The position numbers were made by a program, and so were the translations under genes. Below, piece by piece: positions 1-12,154 of a DNA stretch of 64,000 bases (position 1 is the stretch's first letter; every line of letters starts with the position of its first letter). Under the pieces are notes generated by a model. The model had not been told where the DNA came from. It did not search any database and was given only the letters and a program-made list of their open reading frames with translations. The stretch comes from Cyanophora paradoxa (lineage: Eukaryota > Glaucocystophyceae > Cyanophorales > Cyanophoraceae): the NCBI GenBank assembly GCA_004431415.1, contig QPMI01000039.1, positions 558,001-622,000 of the forward strand, in the 5' to 3' direction.

Positions 1-3000
1 GGCGACTCTCGGCCACCGCGCACGGGCGATTCGCGTTCGCGACGACGCGAGGGCCGGTGACGTTCGCGCTCAAGCGGCGACTCCGGGCAACGTCCTGGGC
101 GTCGACTTGCCGCCGGAGGAGGCTAAGGATCGCCTTCTGAAGGCCCTGAAGCCCCTGGCCGGCCCGGGCAAGCGCAAGGACATCAAGAAGATCATGATCA
201 TCGGCTCTGGCCCTATCGTTATCGGTTCTGCATGCGAATTCGACTACTCTGGCTCTCAGGCGTGCAAGGCGCTTCGTTCGGAGGGCTACGAGGTCGTCCT
301 GATCAACTCCAACCCCGCCACCATCATGACGGACCCGGAGATGGCGGAGCGTACGTACGTGAACCCGCAGACCATCGACCAGCTGGAGAAGATTCTCCAG
401 AAGGAGAAGCCCGACGCGATCCTCCCGACTATGGGCGGCCAGACCGGCCTGAACGCGGCTATGGACCTCTACCACGCGGGTATCCTCGACAAGGTGCGCG
501 TTTCTTTCTCTTCCTTAATCTTAATCCGGGGCTCTGTTGTTGACCCCGCCCCCGCGCGCAGTACAATGTGGAGCTCATCGGCGCAAAGGTCGCGGCCATC
601 AAGAAGGGCGAGGACCGCCTCGAGTTCAAGGATCTCATGGCGGAGCTCAACGTGCCCGTGCCCAAGGCTGGCATCGCGCACAACATCGCCGAGGCTAAGG
701 ACGTCGCCGAGGTCCGCCGCGAACCGCCCCCCGCCTGAATTCGATCCGCGGTCCGTTCTGATCGGGCGGGCTCCCGTGCGCGCGTAGTACATTGGCTCGT
801 TCCCGCTCATCATTCGCCCCGCCTTCACGATGGGCGGCTCTGGCGGCGGTGTCGCGTACAACGCCGAGGAGTACGAGGTCATGGCCCAGAAGGGCCTCGA
901 CGCCAGCCCGGTCTCCGAGATCCTCGTCGAGCGGTCTCTGCTCGGCTGGAAGGAGTACGAGATGGAGGCGCGCCCGTCCGCTCGGCCGCGCGACCCTTCG
1001 TCGGCTGACCGTTCCCCCGGCAGGTCATGCGTGACACCGAGGACAACGTCGTGATCATCTGCTCCATCGAGAACTTCGATCCTATGGGCGTCCACACCGG
1101 TCCGCGCCGCGCCCGACCGCCCCGCCCCGCTCCCGCCGCGCGCCACCGACGTGCCGCTCGCGCAGGCGACTCGATCACAGTCGCGCCCATCCAGACCCTC
1201 ACCGATCGCGAGTTCCAGGTGCCCCGTGCTCTGACCGCGCCGCGCGCCGCGCCGCGCGGCTCACGCCCCGCCGGCCAGGTCCTCCGCGACGCCTCCATCG
1301 CCATCATCCGCGGCGTCGGCGTCGAGACCGGCGGCTCCAACATCCAGGTACGCTGCGCCGCGCCGCCCGCTCCCCTGCCGCCCCGCCCGCCGCCCCCTGA
1401 CTGACGCGCCCGCTCCCCTCCCCCTCCCTCCGCCCCCCGCAGTTCGCCGTGAACCCCGAGAACGGCGACTACATCGTCATCGAGATGAACCCCCGCGTGT
1501 CGCGCTCCTCGGCCCTCGCCTCGAAGGCCACCGGCTTCCCCATCGCCAAGGTCCGCCCCGACCGCGAGCGACGCTCTGCGCCGCCGCCCGCCCCACGCCC
1601 GCCGACGCGCCCCCGCAGATGGCGGCGAAGCTGGCGACGGGCCAGACGCTGGCGGAGATCCGCAACGACATCACGAAGGAGACGCCGGCGCTCTTCGAGC
1701 CGACCATCGACTACGTCGTCGTCAAGGTCCCCCGCTTCGCCTTCGAGAAGTTCCCCGGCGCCGACGTGCGTAGCATAGCACGCGAGGGCGCGCCCGCTCG
1801 CTCGTGCGACGCCGCCTGACCGGCGGCGCGCCCCGCAGGCGGTGCTCACGACCCAAATGAAGTCGGTCGGCGAGGCGATGTCCATCGGGCGCTCCTTCCA
1901 GGAGTCGCTGCAGAAGGCGCTGCGCTCGCTCGAGGTCGGGCGCGCCGGCTGGGGCGGCGACATGGACGAGGAGGAGATGCCGCTGGACAAGCTGCGCGCC
2001 TCGCTCGCGACGCCCAACCCGGAGCGCGTCTGGCACATCCGCACCGCCTTCGAGCGGGGCATGTCGGTCGAGGAGGTCTTCGACCTCTCCCAGATCGACC
2101 CCTGGTTCCTCCACAAGCTCAAGAACCTCCTCGACTTCGAGGAGCGCCTCCTCCCCAAGGGAAAGTGAGCGGCCCGCGGCCCGCCCCGCGCCCGCCGAGC
2201 CCCCGTCGCCGCTCGGGACTCGTCTCACCGTCGGCGCCGCCCGGGCAGGAACCTGATGGATATCACGGCGGACGAGCTGTTCCGGATCAAGCAGGAGGGC
2301 TTCTCGGACCGCCAGATCGCGTACAAGACGGGCACGAACGAGATGACCGTGCGCGCCTACCGCAAGAAGCTCGGCGTCCTCCCCGTCTACAAGCTCGTCG
2401 ACACCTGCGCCGCCGAGTTCGAGGTCCGTTGACAGCAGTCTTCTTCAAGCCTATCTAGCGAAGCTTAGCTCGAATTGAGCGTAGCTGCCGCCCCGCGCGC
2501 CTCTGACGCGCGGCGCGCGCAGGCCTTCACGCCGTACTACTACAGCACGTACGAGCTCTCCGGCGAGTCCGAGGTCCGGCCCCCGATCGGCAAGCCCAAG
2601 GTCATGATCCTCGGCGGCGGCCCCAACCGCATCGGCCAGGCGAGCCCTCCCCGTGCCCCCTTCAAGACCTTCCCCGAGTCTGAGCCCGGTCGCAGGGTAT
2701 CGAGTTCGACTACTGCTGCTGCCACGCTTCGTTCGCGCTCCGCGACGCCGGGTACGAGACCATCATGGTCAACTGCAACCCCGAGACCGTCTCCACGGGT
2801 GCGCGCCCCGCCGCCGCCCATGTACCCCCCCCCCCCCCCTTCTGACGCGCGGGGCGGGGCAGACTACGACACGTCGGACCGGCTCTACTTCGAGCCGCTG
2901 ACGCTGGAGGACGTGTGCAACATCATCGACGCGGAGAAGCCGGCCGGCATCATCCTCCAGTTCGGCGGGCAGACGCCTCTCAAGCTCGCCCTCTCCCTCC

Positions 3001-4572
3001 AGAAGTACGTGAACGACCACCCGGAGCTCGGCTGCAAGATCTGGGGCACGTCCCCCGACTCGATCGACGTGGCGGAGGACCGCGAGCGCTTCGAGAAGAT
3101 CCTGCGCAAGCTGGACATCGCGCAGCCGCCCAACGGCCTCGCCCGCACCTTCGAGGTGGCCCGCGACGTCGCCTCCAAGGTCGAGTACCCCGTCGTCGTG
3201 CGCCCCTCGTACGTGCTCGGCGGCCGCGCCATGGAGATCGTCTACGACGAGAAGGAGCTCGAGCGGTCCGCCCGCCCGCCCGCCTTTCGCTCAGCTCTGC
3301 CCTGCTGAACCTTGAACCTCGCAGGTACATGGAGTACGTGAAGACGCTGACGGAGGGGCAGGAGCACCCGATCCTCATCGACCACTTCCTCGAGGACGCC
3401 ATCGAGATCGACGTCGACGCCATCGGCGACACCGAGGGCAACTACGTCATCGGCGGCATCATGGAGCACATCGAGCAGGCGAGCAGCGCCAGCCTCCCCG
3501 CCTCCCTCGCGTTCTCCTCTTCGTTCCTCTGACGCGCTGGCGGGGGCAGGCCGGCATCCACTCGGGCGACTCGGCGTGCTCGATCCCGACGCAGTCGCTC
3601 TCGCCGGCGACGCTCGCGACGATCCGCGACTGGACGATCCGCATCGCCAAGGAGCTCAAGGTCGTGGGCCTCATGAACATCCAGTGGGCCGTCCAGGGCG
3701 AGAAGGTCTTCATCCTCGAGGCGAACCCGCGCGCCTCGCGCACGGTGCCGTACGTCTCGAAGGCGATCGGCGTGCCGCTGGCGAAGCTGGCGGCGCTGTG
3801 CATGTCGGGGCGCTCGCTGCCCGAGTTCGGCTTCACGAAGGAGATCGTCCCCAAGCACGTGGCCGTGAAGGAGGCCGTCCTCCCCTTCGACAAGTTCCCC
3901 GGCGCCGACACCCTCCTCGGCCCCGAGATGCGCTCCACCGGCGAGGTCCGTACCCCTCCGCTTTGTCAGCTTTCGAACCCCGCTGAGCCCCGCGTCTCCT
4001 CTCAGGTGATGGGCGTCGACTACGACTTTGGGAAGGCGTACGCGAAGGCGCAGCTGGCGGCCTTCCAGCGGCTGCCGACGCAGGGCACCGTCTTCGTCTC
4101 CGTCAACGACCGCACCAAGCCCAAGATCGTGGACGTCGTCAAGGACTTCCAGGCGCTGGGCTTCCAGGTCGTGGCGACGGCGGGAACGCGCCGCTACCTC
4201 ACCGCCCAGGGCATCGAGGTCGAGTCCGTCCGCAAGGTCTACGAGGGCCGCCCCAACGTCACCGACTGGCTCAAGAACGGCTGGATCCAGCTCATGATCG
4301 TGACGCCCTCGTCGGACCCCGCCGAGCTCAGCGAGGGCCGCTCCGTGCGGCGCACGGCGCTCGCGTACAAGGTCCCAATCGTGACGACGGTGGCGGGGGC
4401 GCGGGCGACGGCGGCGGCGATTAAGGCGCTGAACGAGGGGCTGGACCCCAAGCCGCTGCAGGACTACAACATGGAGACGCACGGGCACCGGTTCGGCTGG
4501 GGCGCCAAGATCAACAAGATCCTCCGCGGCTCCGAGGAGCTCTCCTCCATGTCCGCCCCCGCCGACGCGTGA
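1..4572 (+). CDS. carB: Carbamoyl-phosphate synthase large chain, 5' partial
   Basis: This chain makes carbamoyl phosphate from bicarbonate, ammonia (from glutamine) and 2 ATP for pyrimidine and arginine synthesis. The frame is open to the left edge, so the start lies upstream; the Arg/Ala-rich residues before [14 protein letters not shown] could be targeting sequence. About 16 introns can be placed. Both synthetase halves are present: [20 protein letters not shown] opens the first and [20 protein letters not shown] the second. Each has an ATP-grasp core ([15 protein letters not shown] near 820-865; [18 protein letters not shown] near 3190-3240). The C-terminal allosteric MGS-like domain is in the last exon, 4006-4572. 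There is no fused glutaminase or ATCase in the window, so this is the bacterial-type separate large chain. Three introns need GC donors: 968-1023, 2640-2695 and 3479-3549. The stop is TGA at 4570-4572. Confidence 0.95.
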
Positions 4573-5012
4573 CGTCACGGGCCCGCTTTGGCCCGCCCCG
4601 CCCCGGCCCATCTTCAGGCCTCTCGGCCTGCCCGGACCCAGGCGGCGGCCCGGCCGGCCGGCGCGCGGCAGGAGGCGCCGCCTGTACCTTTCTTTTTCGC
4701 GGCCGCCCGGGCCCCGCGCGCCCCCGGCGGCGCGTTGTAGAGTGCGTTCGTTTGTGCTTTCGTTGGCAGCAGGGACCGTAGCGCTAGGGATCGAGGTGAT
4801 TTAACATGTACTCTTACGTATCGTATACGTCTTTCAATGCAGATGGAAATGTGGCGAGAGCCGCTGAGCGCGAAGCTGATGGCTGTGGCTCCAGCGGGAG
4901 CTGTCTTCGGCTTTGACCCTAGCCTTGCCGGCCTGCAGCTGGCCATGGGACTTGATAGAGGGGGGCGGGGGAGGGGGGGTAAAGCCTCCAGAATTGACAG
5001 GTCAACTTCGAC
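4573..5012. other. Intergenic, carB to beta-helix gene
   Basis: A GC-rich 3' flank of carB runs into a less GC-rich stretch (about 4730-4850), then the 5' flank of the next gene. Short ATG-started frames at 4806 and 4837 are present but resemble no family. No terminator or RNA gene is recognised. Confidence 0.5.
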
Positions 5013-7379
5013 ATGGCCAGCCGCAGCACGGGCAAGCGCGCGCGGCAGGAAGCTGATGTCGAAAGCATTGGCACGGATGAGGAGATCACCGTGGCACCCG
5101 CACAGGCATATGCATCCGTCCCGGCGCAAGTGTTGGGCGACTGCAGGCCATCTCCGACGGGAATCACGAGGATAAAAGGTACCATCTCAATCGTTGCGCG
5201 CTTTTGCGAGGCTAAGGACGCGGCAGGTCCGGCGCTCGTCGGTGTGCCGCCTTCCGAGAACTGGCAGCAAGCGCTGCTGCACGCCGCGATGCGCGATCTG
5301 CGCGTCGAGGGCCTTTCAGCAGCAGACTTAGAGCTTTACTTCTACTGGCAGCTGCCGCATCGTCGGAACTTCGCGGTTGTGGGCGCCGGCGCGCGCATGC
5401 CAGCTATCGACGATGGTTTCTTCTACATCGCGAGGAGAGGCGGAGACTGGCCCGAGACGGAGCACCATCCCTTCCTGCATCGCCTGTATTCGCAGACGTC
5501 AGCGCTAGCGTCAAGCGCGCCAGCCGCGGCCGCAGCACCGGTACCGTCGCCGGCTCCGGCTCCGGCGGCCGCGGCGGGAACAGGCGCAGCGAGCGCTGGC
5601 GCGATGTCGGCGGCGGAGGTGGCAGCCATCTTCGCGGCCGCGGCGCAGGCCGTCGTGGCGGCCAGCAGCGCGCAGCCCAGGCAGAGCGCGGGGAGCGCGA
5701 CAGAGCGGGAGCAGGACGTCGACCCGGCCGCTGTCTCGCAGCAAGCTCCGCCCCCGTCGCTGCCGCGCGGCGGGAGCGTCGGCGACAGGCGACAGTCAAC
5801 AAGCAAAGACAATGTGAGCGGCAGAGCAACCAGCCAGAGTCAGGTGGGAGTCCTTTCCTTGAAGAGTCGAGCGGGCCCGGCTGATGCGCGGTCTGCCGCA
5901 GCGGGGCCCCGCGAGCTCGTCGCCGGGGAGCGTCTCTGGGGAGTCCGCCGCAGAGCGCATCGTGTCGGAGCCGTCCTCCGCGCCGCCCACCGCGCCGGGC
6001 CCCAGCGCCGGACCCAGCCAGGTTGCTCCGGCCGCAACGCATGGATCCGTGCGCGGGGCTGACCATGCTGCGCGCAGCCGGCTGCTGCCCCGGAGATTCA
6101 GGTTTTTGGTGGAGAGAGTATCACGGAAGCCGTGGCGCGCGCCGCCCCGGGGCAGACCGTCCGCCTCGCCCCCGGCCAGTGCGCCCCCTGCGCCCCGTCC
6201 GCGGCCCTCAGCCGCGCCTCGGACCAACGCTGCCCCGCAGGTACAAGGAGAAGCTGGTGCTGAACAAGGACGTGCACATCGTCGGGCCGCCAGACGCGGA
6301 GGCCGTCCTCGAGTGGGATAAGGGGCCCACGCTGCACTGCACGGGCCCCGCGGCGCCGAGCGTCAAGGGCATCACGATCCGATGCTCGGCGCCGGAATGG
6401 CCAGCGATTTGGATCACGGGCGGGAGCCGGGCGGCCGTGGAGAACTGCGATGTCTCCAGCACCTGTCTCAGCGGCATCGAAGTCCGCGACGAGGGGACGG
6501 CCCCGACGCTGCGCGGTGGGTGCCCCGCCCCCGCCCCCCGCCCTCGCTGCACAGGAATTCCGATTCCGCGCTGCACAGGAAACACGGTGCACGACTGCGG
6601 CCAAGCGGGCATCGTTTTCCGCACGTCGGCAAAGGGCGTCGCGGAGGGCAACGACGTCTTCGGCAACGCGAACGCAGGCATCGGGATCGCGACCGGCGCG
6701 GACCCCGTTGTGCGGGCCAACAAGGTCCACGATGACAAGCAGGGCGGCATCCTCGTGTACGAGAACGGGCGGGGCACCGTCGAGGGCAACGACGTCTACG
6801 GCAACGCGAGGGCGGGCATCGCGATCTCGACCGGCGCGGACCCCGTCGTGAAGGGCAACAAGGTCCACGACGGCATGGCGAGCGGCATCCTCGTGGCCGA
6901 GAACGGGCGGGGCACGGTCGAGGGCAACGACGTGTTCGGCAACGCGAACTCGGGCATCGCGATCTCGACCGGCGCGGACCCCGTCGTGCGGGGGAACAAG
7001 GTCCACGACGGCAAGCAGGGCGGCATCTTCGTGTACGAGAACGGGCGGGGCACCGTCGAGGGCAACGACGTCTACGGCAATGCGAGCTCGGGCATCCAGA
7101 TCAGGGAGGGCGCGGACCCCGTCGTGCGGGGCAACCGGTGCGCCCGCGAGCTCCTCTATAGCTGCGCCTCCTCCCACCCCATCTCCCCCGCCCCTGACAC
7201 CGGCCCCCCACAGGGTCCGCAACCAGCAGTTCGGGATCTACGTATACGAAGGCGGCAAGGGCACCGTTTCGGGCAACACGATCGAGCGCATCTCGGACCC
7301 GTCCTTCGCGCCCTGCGGCGGCGTGAAGGTCCTCGACGGCTGCACGCCGGTCGTGCAGGGGAACACGTTCCGCCCGTAG
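5013..7379 (+). CDS. Right-handed beta-helix repeat protein, TIR-less paralogue
   Basis: Spliced model: 5013-5843, 5902-6021, 6078-6178, 6241-6515, 6579-7137 and 7214-7379. The ATG starts MASRSTGKRARQ, a basic N terminus. An unrecognised globular region follows (about residues 50-155, ITRIKGTISIVARF to FLHRLYSQ), then an Ala/Pro/Ser-rich linker. From 6078 on it is a pectate-lyase-like or NosD-like right-handed beta-helix, opening GGESITEAVARAAPGQTVRL and carrying rungs such as GNKVHDGKQGGIFVYENGRG. Such helices bind or process carbohydrate, or act as scaffolds (FBXO11 uses one); I see no clear catalytic set. Beta-helix exon borders match those of the gene at 59942-62354, so the two are paralogues. 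No signal peptide is evident. The start and the first linker exon are the least certain parts. Confidence 0.8.
6647..7060 (+). repeat. Three tandem 138-bp (46-residue) beta-helix units
   Basis: Exact 138-bp spacing of GGCAACGACGT starts at 6647, 6785, 6923 and 7061 (the fourth is partial). Each unit encodes two coils, one starting GNDV(F/Y)GNA and one GNKVHD. The paralogue at 59942-62354 has only one full unit plus a partial one, so two units were gained here or lost there. Confidence 0.9.
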
Positions 7380-7637
7380 CGCTGCGAGCTCGGGCGGAAG
7401 CTCCTTCGAAGATCCCCACCAGTAGCGCCAGCAGCGCTTGCATTGCAGGTGCATTTTTTAATTGCAGATGCGCATTCAATTTACAAGGTTTCTTCTATAT
7501 ATGTAATATGAAGTAGCCGGGCGGGGGGCGCGGGGGCGGGCGCGGGGGCTTCGGGCGGGCGGGCGGGTCGACGTCGGTGCACTCGGAGGCAGTGGCGCGC
7601 CGCGGCGCGGGGCTGAGGCCGGCGGCGGCGGCCCCCG

Positions 7638-7742
7638 GATCGGGGGTCGAGGGGTGGGCGGGGCCCCTCCCTTCGACTCCTGTGGAGCTAGCTATAGAGG
7701 GATCAGGGGTGGAGGGGTGGGCGGGGCAGCTCCCTTCGACTC
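7638..7742 (+). repeat. Two direct copies of a roughly 43-bp unit
   Basis: About 43 bp at 7638 (GGATCGGGGGTCGAGGGGTG...) recurs at about 7700 with a few substitutions; both copies end CCCTTCGACTC. They are separated by a short CTAGCTATAG-containing spacer. Confidence 0.75.
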
Positions 7743-9682
7743 GGCGACTGCGACGGCGAGCTCCGCTCCCTTGAGCGGAGCATGAGCTTGAGCGGAGGCG
7801 GCGGGGCGCGGGGGTACCGGGCGACCGTACGCGTCCCCGACAGGTGCCTGCGGCCCAGAGGCCCGGGGGTCGGTCGCGGGTCGGGGGTACGTGCCTTGCA
7901 CATGTACAGCTGCAGGTGCTGACGCCAGCCTGACGGCGCGGGTCGCTCGCCGCGCGTGCACGCCAAAGGCGGAATTCAAAGTTCACAGGGCGCGATCTGG
8001 AGCCGGCGAGGGCGGCGAGGGAGCGCGCGGAGGCGGCGGGGCGGGGCGGGCCGCGCGGGGGCGGCGGGCGGCGGCTCGGCCCTCAGACGAGTCGGCCCGC
8101 TGCCCGCCGCGCCGCACCAGAGGCGGTCCAGCGGCGGCCGGGGGAGGAGGCGGTCGGGGCGAGGACGGATCGGAGCCGGCGGGGCGGGGGCGACGGGGCG
8201 CGGGGGAAGCGAAGGGCGGGGGCGCCTCGGGGCAGGGGCCCTGCGGTCGAGCCCGGGGCGAGGGCGGGGGCGGGGGTGGGGGCGGGGGCGGGGAGGGGGG
8301 AAGGGGAGCGGGGAGGGGAGGGGGACGCGGAGCCGGAGTAGGGGGGGAGCAAAGAGAGGGGGAGGGGGAGCCGGAGCGGGGGAGGGCGGGGCGGAGGGGA
8401 AGAGCGTCGGCGAGGCCCGAAGAAGAAGAGATAAGGCGTTCAGGTGAAGAGAAGAGTGAAGGGAGAAGGAAGGAGCGGCTCGCTTGCGGACGGCCGGGCG
8501 GGAGCGGCCCGCGGGCCGGGCGGCTCGGTGGCGGCTAGGGAAGGGCTTCAGAAGGAGGGGAGGGGGAGAAAAGCGCCCTCTGCTGGGGCGGGGCGCGGGG
8601 CGGGGGACGGGGGCGGTGCCGGAGCGGCGCGGATGGGCGGGGCGGGGGCGAGCCGACGAGGGAAGCGGGGTGGGGGTGGAGGTGGGGTGGGGTGGGGGTA
8701 CTGGGCCAGGGACCAGGGGTCGCGTAGCGGGGGGAGGCGAGGCCCCCGCGGAACCCTCGGGAGAGGAGGTCGGGCGGGAGCTTCAGAGGGAGGGCGGGGG
8801 GCGCCGGGGCGCCGGGCAGGGCGGGGAGCGCACGCGTACGGGAGGCGCAGAGGCGGCGGAGGGCCCGCCACAGGAGGCGGGGGCGGGGACCGGAGACGTA
8901 AAGGGCGGCGGCACGCCAGCGGCAGCAACGCGGAGGAGGAGGCCGGCGGGGCGGCCCCGCGGCAGTCCACAGAGGCTCGAGGGGAGAGGCGCGTCGCGCC
9001 GGGCGCCGATGCGGAGCGGCTATGAGCTGAGCGGACGCGTCAGCGGGATCGGGATCGGATCGGGGAGGGCAGGGCGGAGGGATCGGACCTGCTCGGCGTG
9101 CGACTGCGCGAACTCAGGCGGCCTCGGACGGGGGGACGGGGGAGAGGCGGGGCGGGGCGAGGGGCGAGGGCGGGGCGGGGGCGCCCCGGCCCCGCTCACC
9201 GGCGAGCGCGCGGAGGCGCGGGGGCTGCTGAGGCGCCGGCGCAGGAGCGGACTCCGGGAGGTCCACGGCCGCCCCGGGCCCAGGCCCGGCGCGAGGCGGG
9301 GCGGGGGGGCTCCCCGCAGGCGGCCCGACGGGGGCGCCCGGCCCGCCCGCTCGCCCACGCGGCGCCCGCACCGCTCCTGCGCCGCGGGCGGAGGCGAGGG
9401 CCCGGGGCGGGGCGGGTGGGGCGGGGTGGGGCGGGGTGGGGCGGGGTGGGGCGGGACGGGGCGGCGGGGGGTACCCGCACCGAAGGATTACGGGGCGGGC
9501 GGCGGGAAGTGTTCTCCGCGGCCGGCGGCGCCGAAGCCGGCGGCGGTGGGTCCGGCGGAGAGGCGTGGCTTCGGGTTCTCCGCCCTGCGGTCACGGCGGG
9601 ATCAGCGAGAGCCACAGAATCACTGAGGCGGGCGTGCAGGCGGCTCGGCGAGCGCCCTCGGGTCAACGGAGGAGACGGGCGG

Positions 9683-9995
9683 CGGAGGGGGCCGGTAAGA
9701 GGGGGCTCAAGGAGGGGAAGACGAGCGAACGGTGCGGGTGGTAGGGGGGAAGCGCCAGAGATGTGGAGGGCACGGGGCGCAAGGGAAGGGGAAGTGGTGG
9801 GAAGGGTAGCGGGCGAAGAGGGGTACAGGGCACGGGAGGGGGTACGAGGGAGGGGCAGCAAGGGGCGTGTGCGGGCTGCAGAGAGGACGTGCGCGGCGGG
9901 GGTGGACAGGGGCAGGGGGAGGGGTAGGAAGGGGAGGAGAGCCCGGAGGGCCGGTCCCAGGCGTCTGCGCCCCCCGCCTTGTGCTTATATCAGAG
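9683..9995 (+). repeat. Dispersed repeat, copy A (partial)
   Basis: This shares ordered blocks with 10870-11215 and 14110-14350: a GATGTGGAGGGCA-like block, a GGGTAGCGGGCGAAGAGG-like block, GGAGGGGCAGCAAGG and GGCCGGTCCCAGGCGTCTGC, then a TATA-like stretch (GCTTATATCAG). It is more diverged than copies B and C. Confidence 0.7.
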
Positions 9996-10429
9996 CTGCT
10001 CGCGATCGGAGCTGGAGCCGGGGCGGGGATGGGGGCGGGGAGGCGCCAGGGGCGGGGGCGGGGGAGAGGAGGCAGAGAGGGAGGCGGAGGGCACCCTGCC
10101 GCGGCGCGGCGCGGCTCGGCGGGGGAGGGGCGGGGCGGGGGAAGAGGGTGGCGCTGAGGCGAGGCCTAGGAGCGCCTGCGCGGCCCGCCGACGCGTCCGC
10201 TGGCCGCGAGAGGGGCTGAGGACCCGGGGCGGCCGCGAGGGGCCTCCGGCGGGGCGGCCCGAAGCTGAGCGGGGGAAGGGGCGGCGGAGAACTTCGGAAG
10301 GCGTCCGAGGCGCATCGGGCGGGGCCGCGGGGCTCGGAGGGGGGCGGGGGGCGACGCCTCGAACTCGCCTCCGATGAGGGGCGGAGGCGGCGGAGGCGGC
10401 GGCGCAGGAGGCGCGCGTGCCGGCGCCCC

Positions 10430-12110
10430 GTGAGCCCGCGAGGGGCGGACGGGGGAGGGGAGGGGCGAGGCCATGGGGCGCCCGAGGCCGGGCGGGGGGC
10501 GGGGCGGCAAGGAGGGCGTCCCGGGGGAGCCCGAGGGCGGGCTCGGGCCGGCGACCCGGGGAGGAAGGCGCGGGGGAGGAGCGGGAAGAGGAGCGTGAAG
10601 CGGGCGCTTCCTCGCGAACGAAGCCGCCGGCGCGGCCTCCTCCTCGCCCGCTGCGCTCACCACTTCGAGTACCCGGGGGGCGCTTCGGGGGGTACCGCAG
10701 CCCTCTTCCTCCTCCGCCCCGCCCCCCATCGCGGCCTGCGCGGGCGCCTCAGGGGCAGGCCGCGGCGGCAAAGAACGGGAAAGAAGTTGGTACCCTGGCT
10801 GCCTCCTCCCCCGCTGTCCCTCCTCGTCGACTTCGCTCACTCGTCTCCGAGTTGGAGGCGGAGGAGGGCTCAGGGAGGGGGGGGAGGGGGGGGGAGGGGG
10901 AGGAGGAGGGGTTAGGGGGGGGGAGGGGCCGGGGGGGGGGGGGGGCGTAGGAGCGCAGCGCCGGATATGTGGAGGGCAAGGGGCGAGCAGGGGTAGCGAA
11001 AGAGAAGGGGAGGGGCGGGAGGGGGTAGGGGGCGAAGAGGCATGCAGGGCACGGAGGGGGTACGGGGGAGGAGCAGGAAGGAGCGTGTGCGGCTCGAAGG
11101 GCGGGCGCGGCGGGGGCGATGAGAGGCAGGGAGGGGCAGGAGGGGGAGGAGAGCCCGGAGGGCCGGTCCCTGGCGTCTGCGCCCCCCGCCCCGTGCTATA
11201 AGGAGACCGCGAGCGGGGTGGGGTACGGGAGGGCGCACACAGGGGCCTGCGGGAGGCACGGGGGGCCGGCGCTGCGGGCGGACAGGAAGCGCTCGCCCGC
11301 GCCGCCGCGCGGAGGCCCGCCGGAGGCCTCGCCGCCGGGGACCGGGGGCGGGCCCGGGCGGGGAGGGGAGGCCGGGAGGGCCACCGCCCGCCGCCTGCGT
11401 CGCCGCCTGCGCCTCCCGCTCCTCGCAAAGACTGAAAGACTCGCAAAAAAAGAGGGGCCCCGGGCCCTCTCCGAGCTCGGCGCGAGGGGCGCCGCCTCTT
11501 GCGCCCCGCAGGCGCGGCGCCGGCCCCGCGCACCTGCGCCGCAGCGCCCCGAAGCGCGCGAGCGGATGCGGTCCGACGCGGGGCCGAGCATTGGCACCGG
11601 CCGCGGCACGCCGCCTCGGCGCGGGGCCCGCGGCAGCCGGCAGCCGGCCCGCTGGCGAGAGTGAGTCTTGCTGGCCGGCCGCGGCAGCTGAGTGAGTCAG
11701 CCGAGTGAGCTAGCGCCGCCGGCTCTCGGAGTGAGCGACCGCGGCCGGCAGCACTGATCGCCTCAGACGCCTCAGATACCTCGAAAAACGCCTCAGATGG
11801 ACGCACCGATCGTCCTCGAGCTCTCGCAGCGTGCCCGGCGGCGGCGCGGCGAGGGTCCACACCGCTGAGAGCCAGGGACGAGCGCTGCGAAGGGAGGCCG
11901 CCGCTGCTGCGGGAACCGGACGCTGCGCGCGCTGCCCTCGCTTTGGATCCTCGCTCCGGTACAGGTCCGGTCCGCGCTGCTGAGAGGCGTCGCTGGAGCG
12001 CGCGAGGGACGAGCGCAGTGTGGGAAAGGCTGCGCCTACTGCGAGAATTGAAATCTCATCACCGCAGAGCTGCGCGAGTCTTCCAGCGGGACCCGCCCTC
12101 GGCTTGGACT
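10430..12110 (+). repeat. Dispersed repeat, copy B
   Basis: Near-colinear with copy C (13620-15050). Shared landmarks in order: CATCGCGGCCTGCGCGGGCG (10729), CTCCTCGTCGACTTCGCTC, GGCCGGTCCCTGGCGTCTGC (11160), TATAAGGAGACCGCGAGCGG (near 11200), CTCGCAAAAAAAGAGGGGCC (near 11440), GCGAGCGGATGCGGTCCGAC, and a 3' module around 11965-12110 (GCTGAGAGGCGTCGCTGGAG to CCTCGGCTTGGA). The 3' end lies about 45 bp before the start codon of the micro-exon gene. No encoded protein is convincing, despite a long minus-strand frame. Confidence 0.85.
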
Positions 12111-12154
12111 ACCCGTCGGCGCGTCCGTAGACATACCCGTCCCTTAGATGGCCC

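Larger units (their letters stand above)
7380..12154. other. Gene-poor, extremely G-rich region
   Basis: About 4.8 kb with no recognisable protein. From about 7990 to 11160 the plus strand is strongly G-over-C with long purine runs and many G-tract clusters (for example 8260-8320 and 9410-9460). Long frames occur on both strands here, but they are Arg/Gly/Pro/Ala-only translations of low-complexity DNA. Repeat copies A and B (separate entries) lie inside. The first 600 bp carries the 3' flank of the beta-helix gene and a short direct repeat. Confidence 0.6.

Noticed and set aside
1-106. Start codon of carB within the window
   Set aside because: The frame is open to base 2 with no ATG; TTG at 107 lies inside continuous coding sequence and is not a eukaryotic start.
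4837-5175. ATG-started 112-codon frame overlapping the beta-helix gene start
   Set aside because: Overlaps the better-supported start at 5013 in another frame and has no recognisable content.
7990-10400. Many long overlapping frames on both strands rich in Arg and Gly
   Set aside because: Low-complexity translation of G-rich DNA in several frames at once, with no motif or family signal.
10166-11860. 564-codon minus-strand open frame in repeat copy B (and a 533-codon one at 13276-14877 in copy C)
   Set aside because: Composition is almost entirely Pro/Ala/Arg/Ser/Gly, there is no recognisable domain, and stop codons are rare by chance at this GC content. The similarity between the two follows from the DNA duplication.
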